Shown piece after piece: positions 1 through 6,330 of a DNA stretch of 19,025 bases (its first letter is position 1; every line of letters begins with the position of its first letter). The stretch is from Chloroflexota bacterium (GTDB taxonomy: Bacteria > Chloroflexota > Anaerolineae > Anaerolineales > Villigracilaceae). A program made the translations under genes and the position numbers. The notes beneath the pieces are model-generated. The model was not told the DNA's origin. It searched no databases and was given only the letters and a program-made list of their open reading frames with translations. Where the stretch lies: NCBI GenBank assembly GCA_016191985.1, contig JACPVB010000275.1, forward strand, positions 1 through 19,025, written 5' to 3'.

Positions 1-404
1 CGAAAGGTGCGCGCGATCTTAAGCGGAGTTGGCATCATGCCTACGCCCGCGCCGCGGTCTGCGATGGTCTTGGCGGGGCAGCCCATGTTGAGGTCGATCA
101 CATCGGGGTTATTTTCCTGAATTTGCAGCGCGGCTTGCAGGACGAGGTCGGGGTCGTCGCCGTAAATTTGAAAGGTGATGGGGCGTTCGGGTTCGGTGAA
201 ATACATCCGTTTGGCGGGCTGTTTGGAGCGGCTGAGAATTTTTTCCACTTTGATGAATTCGGTGTAGCTCATAGCCGAACCCAGCTCGCGACAAACCGAA
301 CGGAAGGGCCAGTCGGAGTAACCGTCCATGGGCGCGAGGATGGTGTCGCCGTAAATCGGCACGTCGCGGATATAAAAGGTGGGGATAGGTAGTGTCTGTG
401 TCAT
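1..404 (-). CDS. dus: tRNA-dihydrouridine synthase, N-terminal part (runs off the window)
   Basis: The protein would reduce uridines in the D-loop of tRNA to dihydrouridine using FMN and NADPH in the cytoplasm. The 134 visible residues start MTQTLPIPTF and contain APMDGYSD (residues 25-32), the place of the FMN-binding APM-G-TD motif of Dus proteins. They also contain DLNMGCPAK (about 104-112), in which Cys109 is the expected catalytic acid, followed by the conserved GAG at 118-120. The C-terminal half lies outside the window, so the Dus subfamily cannot be assigned. The ATG at 404 is the only start consistent with the N-terminal motif spacing, and I see no clear Shine-Dalgarno in front of it. 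The gene diverges from the PIN locus. The family call is secure; the subfamily is open. Confidence 0.93.
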   Translation of the reverse strand, partial: MTQTLPIPTFYIRDVPIYGDTILAPMDGYSDWPFRSVCRELGSAMSYTEFIKVEKILSRSKQPAKRMYFTEPERPITFQIYGDDPDLVLQAALQIQENNPDVIDLNMGCPAKTIADRGAGVGMMPTPLKIARTF

Positions 405-425
405 TTGCAAAGATAGGGTTTATTA

Positions 426-465
426 AGTATACCGCTTTATCGCAGCGGTTTCTGCGTGCTATAAT
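426..465. promoter_or_regulatory. divergent promoter region between dus and the PIN locus
   Basis: On the plus strand a consensus TATAAT lies at 460-465, only 7 bases before the ATG at 473, so a transcript starting at the usual distance would be leaderless or nearly so. On the minus strand TATACT (426-431) is a candidate -10 for dus. Neither has a convincing -35. A perfect 6-bp inverted repeat, ACCGCT at 431-436 and AGCGGT at 444-449, sits between them and could be an operator, for example for autoregulation of a toxin-antitoxin pair. The role is inference. Confidence 0.4.
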
Positions 466-472
466 TTGATTA

Positions 473-705
473 ATGAAGTCTAAAATTTACCTTGATACCT
501 GCTGCATACAACGCCCGCTTGATAACAAGTCGCAACTTCGAATTGTATTGGAAGCGGAAGCTGTTTTAGGTATTCTCTCCCTTGTGGAAGCGAACAAGGT
601 GGACTTGATAGCATCTGAAATATTATCGTTCGAGACAAATCGCAACTTGAACCAGATTTAAAGGCAACGGTTATGTCTCCCCTTGAATTGGCAAAGCAGT
701 TGTAA
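473..705 (+). pseudogene. PIN-domain protein (VapC-like), internally deleted and frameshifted
   Basis: The first frame (473-661) gives 62 residues starting MKSKIYLDTCC, the N-terminal strand of a PIN domain with the first acidic residue in YLDTCC, followed by a helix and FETNRN. It stops at a TAA at 659-661. In another frame the bases from 655 to 705 read DLKATVMSPLELAKQL and stop, which matches the usual C-terminal tail of this PIN group. The central part of the domain, with the remaining metal-binding acidic residues, is absent. A typical member has about 150 residues, so roughly 70 codons were lost in a deletion that also shifted the frame near 648-655. PIN proteins are Mg-dependent RNases, often toxins; this copy should be inactive. 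The stop at 703-705 lies one base before the next gene, as expected for a coupled pair. Confidence 0.72.
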
Positions 706-706
706 A

Positions 707-937
707 ATGATTGCAGACACACTTCCCCTGGCAGAAGTTACAAAAGAGGCGTTGCGGGTCCTTTATAAAGAGATCGGCGTTGTCAACACGATTCGGTTTG
801 TAAATCAGTTTACGACCGGGTATGGTGATTATGTGGAGGAGCGCAAAATCCTTTTTGCCGACATGTCTTTGGATGAATTATTTCATGAAATGGGAAAATC
901 CAGACGAAAGCCGCCGCAAAAACGGCAAAGAAAATAA
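707..937 (+). CDS. small protein paired with the PIN gene (possible antitoxin)
   Basis: This 76-residue protein starts at ATG 707, one base after the stop of the broken PIN gene, so the two were probably translationally coupled. A TTG at 683 in the same frame is a less likely start because it lies inside the PIN tail. Visible features are a helical N-terminal half (EVTKEALRVLYKEIGVVNTIRFVNQF), a GYGDYVEER stretch, an acidic DMSLDEL helix and a strongly basic tail (KSRRKPPQKRQRK). I recall similar short proteins beside PIN genes in Chloroflexota and other bacteria, but I cannot name a family. An antitoxin role is inferred from position and size only. The gene ends just before a strong terminator. 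Confidence 0.65.
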   Translation: MIADTLPLAEVTKEALRVLYKEIGVVNTIRFVNQFTTGYGDYVEERKILFADMSLDELFHEMGKSRRKPPQKRQRK

Positions 938-943
938 CCCGCT

Positions 944-984
944 AAAAACAAGAGCGCAGAGGTCACCTCTGCGCTCTTGTTTTT
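944..984. terminator. bidirectional intrinsic terminator
   Basis: A perfect 19-bp inverted repeat (left arm 944-962, right arm 966-984) with a 3-base loop has a GC-rich core and is flanked by A5 on the left and T5 on the right. It lies between the convergent PIN-partner gene (plus) and msrA (minus), and should stop transcription from both sides. Confidence 0.93.
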
Positions 985-985
985 G

Positions 986-1537
986 TTACGCAGGCTGCTT
1001 CTTCAACAACTCCAGATAGTGCTTTCTGAACTTGGCAACCTTTGGGGCGACCACCGCCTGGCAATAGGGCTGGAATTGATTCCGCGCGAAGTATTCCTGG
1101 TGATAATCCTCGGCGATGTAGAAATCCTTCAACGCTTCAACTTCCGTAACGATGGGGCTGTTCCAGATTTTCTGGGCATTTAACTCGCTGATGAGATTCT
1201 CGGCCATCTCTTTTTGTTCCGGCGTGTGGTAATAAATTCCAGAGCGGTATTGTGGGCCGACGTCCGCGCCCTGGCGGTTCAATGTGGTGGGGTCGTGGAT
1301 GGCGAAGAAGACATTGAGCACATCGCGGAAGGAAATCACGGTCGGGTCAAACTTGATCTGTACCACTTCGGCATGGCCTGTATTTCCATTGCAGACGTCC
1401 CGATAGGATGGGTTGGCAACGTGTCCGTTGGCATAGCCAGAGTCCACGGAGAGCACGCCTTTCATTTCATCGAAAACAGCTTCCAGACACCAGAAGCATC
1501 CACCGGCCAGTGTAATGGTTTCATAATTTGTGTTCAT
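986..1537 (-). CDS. msrA: peptide-methionine (S)-S-oxide reductase MsrA
   Basis: MsrA reduces methionine S-sulfoxide in proteins and free methionine, with thioredoxin as usual electron donor. The 183-residue protein starts MNTNYETITL and carries the signature GGCFWCLE with catalytic Cys14 (GCFW at 13-16). GYANG, the VCNGNTGHAEVV region and the DPTTLNRQGADVGPQYRS block are also typical of the family. A further Cys in PYCQAVVAPK near the C-terminus is the likely resolving residue. I chose ATG 1537 over an upstream in-frame start because AAGGAGA precedes it at good spacing and the longer N-terminus (MGRPRKGDFI) is not part of the family. It lies downstream of the methyltransferase on the same strand with an 87-base gap, so it may be transcribed separately. 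Confidence 0.96.
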   Translation of the reverse strand: MNTNYETITLAGGCFWCLEAVFDEMKGVLSVDSGYANGHVANPSYRDVCNGNTGHAEVVQIKFDPTVISFRDVLNVFFAIHDPTTLNRQGADVGPQYRSGIYYHTPEQKEMAENLISELNAQKIWNSPIVTEVEALKDFYIAEDYHQEYFARNQFQPYCQAVVAPKVAKFRKHYLELLKKQPA

Positions 1538-1624
1538 GATAAAGTCTCCTTTTCTTGGTCTGCCCATTAGACGGCACAGGGGGAGAAAATCTTATTACGA
1601 AATTATTACGATTTTTTCAAAGGG

Positions 1625-2266
1625 CTACCCTGCTGTTATTGCATGGAATATTCCCAGGCCGAATCGCCTGCTATGGGTGATTTTCAGCCCCGCAGTTTTT
1701 ACCAGATCCAACGGGTCTTGATTCCAGCGGCAACCGGCGTTTTGCTGATAGTGCTGAAGTACATTCCGGTCTTGAAATTTTGCCAGCCAGGGCAGGTTGC
1801 TATGACCATGCTCCAGAAGCAGGATCAACCCTCCCGTACGACAGACGCGTTTCATTTCCCGCAATGCCTGAATGGGGTCAGGAAACGTACAAGTGGAGAG
1901 GGAGGTGGTCACCGTGTCGAAACTTCCATCCGCAAACTCAAGTTTCTCTGCATCCATGATACGTGTCTGTATGTTGAGGTTCAGGTCTGCGGCTTTCTCG
2001 CGCGCCACATCCAGCATTCGTTCGCTTAGGTCAACGGCCGTAACTTCACTTGAGGCAGGGAAATAGGGGAAGTTCAATCCTGTGCCGCAAGCCACATCCA
2101 GAATTTCCCCATGCGCTTTAGACATCAACTGCTTTCGCTGGCGCGCCACGCCGAGAATGTGCTGGTCGAACCAAATCTTTTTATCGTATTGATCTGCAAC
2201 CTCATCGTAGGCGCTTTGTATTTCTTTGTCTGTCATCATATTGGGTTTCATCATGGCGTTCATCAT
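1625..2266 (-). CDS. class I SAM-dependent methyltransferase (UbiE/METTL7-like)
   Basis: This 213-residue protein has the Rossmann-fold motif I ILDVACGTG at 55-63, the acidic end of strand 2 in AVDLSERM, and the post-motif FDTVTTSLSTCTFPDP. The stretch LLLEHGHSN, then CRWNQDPLDLVKTAGL, resembles the METTL7/PmtA-like branch of the methyltransferase 11 superfamily, whose members often act on lipids or small hydrophobic molecules. The substrate cannot be read from sequence. Its ATG overlaps the stop of the upstream membrane-protein gene by four bases (ATGA), so the two are translationally coupled. Several Met codons follow closely (MMNAMMKPNMM), so the exact start is uncertain by up to about 10 residues. 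Control by the divergent TetR protein is likely through the shared promoter. Confidence 0.88.
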   Translation of the reverse strand: MMNAMMKPNMMTDKEIQSAYDEVADQYDKKIWFDQHILGVARQRKQLMSKAHGEILDVACGTGLNFPYFPASSEVTAVDLSERMLDVAREKAADLNLNIQTRIMDAEKLEFADGSFDTVTTSLSTCTFPDPIQALREMKRVCRTGGLILLLEHGHSNLPWLAKFQDRNVLQHYQQNAGCRWNQDPLDLVKTAGLKITHSRRFGLGIFHAITAG

Positions 2267-3357
2267 TGTGCCTCTCGTTGTGAGGATTGTTCATTTGCAC
2301 TTGCTTCGATAAATTGAGGCGGTACAACCAGCCAGCTTAAGCCAAGACCCATCATGCCACTGAAGAAGATCATGCCCAGCCACATATTGGAATTCCACCA
2401 AATTTCTGTAGTGATAAGGAGAGCGATGAAGTAGAAAAGGAATAACAGCGCCGGGACGGAGAAACTGAACCAACGCAGCGCCTTGATGCGTGTGCGTGAT
2501 GGTCGCAGAGCAATGAGCAGAATATCCGCTGCGACGCCTCCAAGCAATGCCGCGACCAGCACCTGCCAATGTTCGTGTGAATAACGGAAGGGCATCAAGA
2601 ACATGATCGTGGAGTTCCCTGTAATCAAAAAAGTCAGACTCCCCATGGGTAGTTTCCAACGCAGGATTAACATCAGGATGAAGCTCATTAATAATAGGGA
2701 GGTGACTAATACATACGAGATCAGCGCGGTATCCCAAAAATAGGTATCTGCCGCGGGAATGGCGCCCGTGAAAGATTTGGGATGTGAAAATGCGTTTGAA
2801 AATTGAGTAAAGAAGGTAAAGACTCCCAGCACTGCGAACGCGGATAACAAAGCGGGGATCGGGATTCTGTTGCTCTGCGGCTTCGATTTCACCCATGCCA
2901 TACGCAAGGGACCGCTCATCATCATCGCGCCTCCAACAGCCAAAGAGAGATGCGATGGACTGACCAGCGCTTCAACATTCTCCTCAAACCCAAAGATTGC
3001 GTGCCAGATGAAATCCAGATTGCCTGCCACGATGAAAATTACAGCTCCGAGAAGTGAGCGCATATAAGCGGGCGGCAGGGAACTCAGCCAGTTGTATCCT
3101 TTCCTCAGGTTGGAAAGATATGGGATGCCTACTACAGCGACGGATGCGCCGAGTCCGCTGTATAAAACGGCGTGCCAGGGGGTGAAGAAACTATCAATCG
3201 TTTCTGGGATGTTATTATGAGCCCATCCGTCAAGGAAGAGTCCAATAAGGATCCAGAGCGAAGAAAATGTCACCGCCCATTCGAAACGGTCGCTGACATC
3301 TGGATAGCCGGGCAGGCAGACTCGCGGACTTGATGTATTTGCAGTAATTGTTTTCAT
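2263..3357 (-). CDS. histidine-rich multi-pass membrane protein, function unknown
   Basis: The 364-residue protein starts at ATG 3357, preceded by AAGGAG. Reading frame further upstream has no support and runs through the promoter. It has about eight to ten hydrophobic segments, roughly at residues 27-43, 62-80, 99-118, 134-152, 166-184, 209-232, 240-255, 264-284, 297-318 and 326-346. Several His and acidic residues lie at membrane edges: GWAHNN (44-49), FFTPWHAV (57-64), DFIWHAIFGFE (115-125), SPSH (133-136) and YSHEHW (259-264). The pattern suggests metal or cofactor binding, but I do not recognise a named family. It is the first gene of a two-gene unit with the methyltransferase and diverges from tetR, so it is probably induced when that repressor is released. 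Confidence 0.85.
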   Translation of the reverse strand: MKTITANTSSPRVCLPGYPDVSDRFEWAVTFSSLWILIGLFLDGWAHNNIPETIDSFFTPWHAVLYSGLGASVAVVGIPYLSNLRKGYNWLSSLPPAYMRSLLGAVIFIVAGNLDFIWHAIFGFEENVEALVSPSHLSLAVGGAMMMSGPLRMAWVKSKPQSNRIPIPALLSAFAVLGVFTFFTQFSNAFSHPKSFTGAIPAADTYFWDTALISYVLVTSLLLMSFILMLILRWKLPMGSLTFLITGNSTIMFLMPFRYSHEHWQVLVAALLGGVAADILLIALRPSRTRIKALRWFSFSVPALLFLFYFIALLITTEIWWNSNMWLGMIFFSGMMGLGLSWLVVPPQFIEASANEQSSQREAQ

Positions 3358-3368
3358 GTTGCTCCTTT

Positions 3369-3414
3369 TTGTTATACTATGTAACAATTGTAGCCAGCCT
3401 GATTTGCAAGTCAA
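3369..3414 (-). promoter_or_regulatory. promoter of the membrane protein/methyltransferase unit with overlapping operator
   Basis: On the minus strand TTGACT (3409-3414) and TACAAT (3387-3392) are separated by 16 bases, a good sigma-70-type promoter. Directly downstream, covering the expected start site, is the inverted repeat TTGTTA (3369-3374) and TAACAA (3382-3387) with a 7-base centre. A site there would block initiation. The divergent TetR-family gene is the obvious candidate to bind it. Promoter and repeat are seen in the sequence; the regulator assignment is inference. Confidence 0.6.
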
Positions 3415-3458
3415 TAATAGATCAGGCTTTGATGATACATAAGTTATATAAACCTGCA

Positions 3459-3471
3459 TTTTGTAACAAAA
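3459..3471. promoter_or_regulatory. second operator-like palindrome upstream of tetR
   Basis: TTTTGTAACAAAA is a perfect palindrome around a central A. It shares the half-site GTAACAA with the operator at 3369-3387. It lies 50 bases upstream of the tetR start and could serve autoregulation. I see no clear -35/-10 pair for tetR itself. Confidence 0.4.
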
Positions 3472-3520
3472 CCAGTACCGCAACATTTATATCGCGATAC
3501 ATTCATGGAACTGGATTGCC

Positions 3521-4129
3521 ATGCCAAAGAAAACCTCTCCCATAAACGTTGACCCGCGCGTACGCAGAACCCGCCGCCTGCTGCGGGAGGCTCTGGTTTC
3601 ATTGATCCTGGAAAGGGATTTTGCATCCATCTCCATCAGGGAGATCACGGAGCGTGCCGAAGTTGCCTACATCACATTTTTCAGGCATTACGAGAGTCTC
3701 GATGTATTGTTGATGGAGGTCCTGGATGAAGGGCTGGGGGAATTAATGACTCGCATTGAAACGCTGGCGAAGCAATCCGACACTTCCAATCTTGAAACAG
3801 AGGGGAGATTGATTTTCGAATATATCGGGCAGAAAGCCGATCTCTTCCGTATTTTGTTCAAGAGTCAAAGTGTGACGCGCGTCCGTAAAAAAGTAGTGCG
3901 GAATATCGCCGCTGTTTTCCAAAAATCCTGTCTCCCATTGGCGAGATCTGGTAATCAGACAACGACTGCCATGCTGTCGAATCACATTGCGACCTCGCTG
4001 CTGGCGCTCATCGAGTGGTGGCTGGACAACAAAATGACCCCTGCGCCGGCACAGATGGGCAGAGTCTATAAAAATTTGATCATTGATTCAACGGTGGGAG
4101 TGGTGAGCACTGTATCTGCCATGTCGTAA
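3521..4129 (+). CDS. TetR/AcrR-family transcriptional repressor
   Basis: The 202-residue protein has a typical N-terminal TetR DNA-binding domain. Helix 1 is at about 16-31, and the HTH spans about 38-59 (ISIREITERAEVAYITFFRHY), with FFRHYESLD replacing the common FYRHF-S-K-. The remainder is an all-helical ligand and dimerisation domain. Its segment FEYIGQKADLFRILF resembles TetR C-terminal domains found in small regulators of Firmicutes and Chloroflexota. Start ATG 3521 gives the right family N-terminus; the Shine-Dalgarno (GGAACT) is weak. The gene diverges from the membrane protein/methyltransferase unit, and two palindromes sharing GTAACAA lie in the 163-base gap. It probably represses both that unit and itself. 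The inducer is unknown. Confidence 0.92.
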   Translation: MPKKTSPINVDPRVRRTRRLLREALVSLILERDFASISIREITERAEVAYITFFRHYESLDVLLMEVLDEGLGELMTRIETLAKQSDTSNLETEGRLIFEYIGQKADLFRILFKSQSVTRVRKKVVRNIAAVFQKSCLPLARSGNQTTTAMLSNHIATSLLALIEWWLDNKMTPAPAQMGRVYKNLIIDSTVGVVSTVSAMS

Positions 4130-4142
4130 CAATTGATAAATG

Positions 4143-4174
4143 CATGTGATAAATACGCCAGTCCTTATCACATG
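4143..4174. terminator. hairpin between convergent tetR and cyclase remnant
   Basis: CATGTGATAA (4143-4152) and TTATCACATG (4165-4174) form a perfect 10-bp stem with a 12-base loop. It lies 14 bases after the tetR stop and overlaps the stop of the minus-strand cyclase remnant. There is no long T-tract on either side, so a terminator role is plausible but not certain. Confidence 0.5.
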
Positions 4175-4260
4175 AGGTTGTCTTGTTTCGCCGACTTTAC
4201 AAGCCAGATATCAATTTCCCCTTTACCCTTTATATTCATTAAACGAATTGCGCAAGAGCT
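4168..4260 (-). pseudogene. remnant of a class III adenylate/guanylate cyclase C-terminus
   Basis: The minus strand reads CAIRLMNIKGKGEIDIWLV, then KSAKQDNLM and a stop at 4168-4170. This lines up with the last residues of the intact cyclase at 6627-7841 (CEPRGTVNVKGKGEMEVWLV, then KSAR): the Cys, the Arg, N-KGKGE, WLV and KSA all correspond. The rest of a cyclase catalytic domain is absent. The fragment lies immediately downstream of the LuxR/hydrolase gene on the same strand but not in its frame. It is probably the tail of a second cyclase gene, or of a hydrolase-cyclase arrangement, left after a deletion. A start at ATG 4239 would give only 23 residues, so I do not consider it a functional gene. 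Confidence 0.68.
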
Positions 4261-4271
4261 GCATGTTTCTG

Positions 4272-5405
4272 TTACTCATCCTCCTCGCCAAGAAAACCGC
4301 GCACCGCTTCCACGAATTTTGGCCAGGCGGATTCCTCCTTCGTCAACAGGTGATTTTTACTCTCTAACGCGACGAAGCGCGCCTTAGGAATCAGTGATGC
4401 CAACAGGCGGCCTTCTTCGAAGGGAACGGCTTCATCTTCCCGTGAATGCAGAACCAGTGTTGGGACTGTGATTTGAGATGCAGCATCTTGAACGTCGATG
4501 CGATGCATCTCGCTCTCCAATCGTACCGCGTTTTTCGGAGAAACCGAAAGGCGCATCTGCTCTTCCAAAGCACGTATATGTTCTGCGGGCGCGTCGGGAA
4601 ACAACTGCATCGCAAACACCTGTCGAAAAGCGGGATTGTCTCGCCCCCATCCAACCCGCATCAAGCTGATCATCAATTTCTCTTCTTCAATCTGCTCCTC
4701 GGTTAGGTCTCGCTTCAACCAACCTCGTGAATAAGCGCCATGCACAATCAAACGGGTGACCTTGTCAGGATGGCGGGCTGTATACGCGACGGCGACAGCG
4801 CCCGCCTGCGACATTGCAAAAAGTGGGAAACGTCGAAGTCCGGCGGCATCCACTACTGTTTCGAGATCGCGCACCCACGCTTCGAACGATACATCCTCCG
4901 CATTCCAATCCGATAATCCTGAGCCGCGTTCGTCGTAATAGATCAGCGTATGACTGCGGATCAATTCCTCCAACCAGTGTGCCCACACAGGACTATCCCA
5001 ATCATATTCGACGTGACCCATGTAATTGGCGACCTTGACCAACGGTGGACCGTTCCCAGCAATCGCAAAAGCGATGCGAGTCTCATCGAAGCTGGTGGTA
5101 AAGGAGACGCGATGCTCCACCTTCCGGCGTTCCACTGGCATTGGTTGATCGCTTGCCTGAAAGGACGAAGGAACAAGGAGATCGTTCGTGTTGAAGAGTC
5201 CCAATGCTCTGGCCGTGGTGATGGCTTGCGTCCGTCCGCTGACGCCCAGCTTGCTGTAAATCTGACGGTTGTACCACTTGATGGTGTGGAGACTCAGGAT
5301 CAACTCATCGGCGATCTGCTGATCCGATAAGCCAGCCGACAATTGTGCTAATATCTCCCGCTCGCGTTTGCTCAATGAAGCCAATAATTGCTCTTTATCT
5401 TCCAT
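4272..5405 (-). CDS. LuxR-type HTH / alpha-beta hydrolase fusion regulator
   Basis: The 377-residue protein begins with a LuxR/GerE HTH domain at about 8-70 (LSKREREILAQLSAGLSDQQ, then TIKWYNRQIYSKLGVSGRTQA). An alpha/beta hydrolase fold follows at about 95-375. The nucleophile elbow is FAMSQAGAV with Ser199; the canonical G-X-S-X-G is altered to A-M-S-Q-A, so both flanking Gly are replaced. Asp324 (SREDEAVP) and His352 (SKNHLL) complete a probable triad. It may bind or hydrolyse a small signal and control transcription through the HTH, or use the hydrolase fold as a sensor. The HTH is at the N-terminus, not the C-terminus as in classical LuxR proteins. No clear Shine-Dalgarno precedes ATG 5405. 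A decayed cyclase fragment follows directly downstream. Confidence 0.9.
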   Translation of the reverse strand: MEDKEQLLASLSKREREILAQLSAGLSDQQIADELILSLHTIKWYNRQIYSKLGVSGRTQAITTARALGLFNTNDLLVPSSFQASDQPMPVERRKVEHRVSFTTSFDETRIAFAIAGNGPPLVKVANYMGHVEYDWDSPVWAHWLEELIRSHTLIYYDERGSGLSDWNAEDVSFEAWVRDLETVVDAAGLRRFPLFAMSQAGAVAVAYTARHPDKVTRLIVHGAYSRGWLKRDLTEEQIEEEKLMISLMRVGWGRDNPAFRQVFAMQLFPDAPAEHIRALEEQMRLSVSPKNAVRLESEMHRIDVQDAASQITVPTLVLHSREDEAVPFEEGRLLASLIPKARFVALESKNHLLTKEESAWPKFVEAVRGFLGEEDE

Positions 5406-5473
5406 AACAGTGTTCTCATAGGATGTTACTTGTAAACATAGAGTTGTATTGGGTCATCCTACCATACCTGATC

Positions 5474-5528
5474 GGCTTTTTCCATTCTTGTTTCCATTCT
5501 TTCGAGTGGAGACAAGAAGCCTTTTTTT
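5474..5528 (+). terminator. terminator-like hairpin in the leader of the OsmC-family gene
   Basis: Left arm 5487-5499 and right arm 5504-5516 form a 13-bp stem (11 Watson-Crick, 2 G-U in plus-strand RNA) with a 4-base loop. GGCTT (5474-5478) and AAGCC (5517-5521) extend the base of the stem with a bulge. A run of seven T follows directly (5522-5528). The polarity fits only plus-strand transcription, yet no plus-strand gene lies upstream; the next plus gene starts at 5589. It may be an attenuator for that gene or the end of a short untranslated RNA. Confidence 0.6.
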
Positions 5529-5588
5529 GCTTATGCTTTGAGAGTATCAAAAATCTATTTTTATCAGGTAAAGAAAGGAAATCAAACT

Positions 5589-6155
5589 ATGAATACCCAA
5601 ACTTCAACCCTCATCAATGGCGTGAATGTAGACCAGCTCGTGGCAACGGTCAACGCCATCAAGCAGAATCCCGATCTCGCTCGTTTCCAATTTCGCGCCC
5701 ACAATGAATGGCTTGACGCTGGTCATTCCCGTACCAGTATCCAGGGATTTTATGGCGCCGGTCAGGAAGATGCCTCACGCAGCAAACCGTTCATTTTGGA
5801 AGGAGATGAACCTCCTGTTTTGCTGAGTGCCAATGCCGGTCCAAATGCCGTCGAAGCTGTTCTGCATGCCCTGGCATCCTGTCTGGCTGTGGGTTTTATC
5901 TATAACGCTGCCGCGCAGGGCATTAACGTTCAAAGCCTGAGCTTCGACCTGGAAGGGGAGTTGGACTTGCGAGCGTTCCTGGGGTTGTCTGAGGAAGTTC
6001 GTCCGGGTTATGAAAACATCCGCCTGACATATCATGTAAAGAGTGATGCGCCCCGCCAGAAAATTGAAGAACTTTGCAAATATGTTCAGAAGACTTCCCC
6101 GGTCTTGGATATCCTCCGCAACCCGGTGCCTGTGAGCATATCTCTCAAGAACTAA
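5589..6155 (+). CDS. OsmC/Ohr-family protein
   Basis: OsmC-family proteins are small cytoplasmic dimers; many are Cys-based peroxidases for organic hydroperoxides. This one has 188 residues. The N-terminal extension (1-40) is followed by HSRTSIQGFYGAG and the helix HALASCLAVGF with Cys98 in the place of the peroxidatic Cys. The second canonical Cys is replaced by Ser in KTSPVLDIL (168-176), but Cys163 lies seven residues before that Ser on the same helix (EELCKYVQ). So the chemistry may differ from classical Ohr/OsmC. ATG 5589 is preceded by AAAGGAAA at good spacing; extension upstream would enter the leader hairpin region. It is followed on the same strand by a hairpin, a tiny possible ORF and the RAM-domain gene. 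Confidence 0.92.
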   Translation: MNTQTSTLINGVNVDQLVATVNAIKQNPDLARFQFRAHNEWLDAGHSRTSIQGFYGAGQEDASRSKPFILEGDEPPVLLSANAGPNAVEAVLHALASCLAVGFIYNAAAQGINVQSLSFDLEGELDLRAFLGLSEEVRPGYENIRLTYHVKSDAPRQKIEELCKYVQKTSPVLDILRNPVPVSISLKN

Positions 6156-6179
6156 AGTCGTGATCAGGTCTGATTAAGA

Positions 6180-6215
6180 GCATGGAGCGGGAGGCTATTT
6201 CAGTCCGCTCCATGC
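6180..6215. terminator. strong hairpin after the OsmC-family gene
   Basis: GCATGGAGCGG (6180-6190) and CCGCTCCATGC (6205-6215) form a perfect 11-bp stem with a 14-base loop, 25 bases after the stop. There is no T-tract, so it may be a transcript-end stabiliser or partial terminator rather than a full intrinsic terminator. Confidence 0.5.
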
Positions 6216-6251
6216 CTGGCAACGCTGCGTCGATGGTCAGGAGAAGAAATC

Positions 6252-6314
6252 ATGACAACCAGAGTAAGTTCTTCTATCCAGACACCATTCCGCGACAAAT
6301 TACAATTAGTTTAG
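6252..6314 (+). CDS. possible 20-codon reading frame with its own ribosome site
   Basis: ATG 6252 is preceded by AGGAGAAG and opens a 20-residue frame (MTTRVSSSIQTPFRDKLQLV) that stops at 6312-6314. The stop is contiguous with the double Shine-Dalgarno (GGAGAAGGAG) of the RAM-domain gene at 6331, so the two would be coupled. I do not recognise the peptide. It could be a leader peptide, a real microprotein or a chance frame. Coding is unproven. Confidence 0.3.
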   Translation: MTTRVSSSIQTPFRDKLQLV

Positions 6315-6330
6315 GAGAAGGAGATTACAT

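Noticed and set aside
2291..2896. A 201-codon minus-strand frame inside the membrane-protein gene.
   Set aside because: It overlaps the clearly hydrophobic, well-initiated membrane protein in another frame and shows no motif.
5423..5707. A 94-codon plus-strand frame with a hydrophobic start running through the OsmC leader.
   Set aside because: It crosses the terminator-like hairpin and then overlaps the OsmC coding region out of frame; the ribosome site is poor and no motif is seen.
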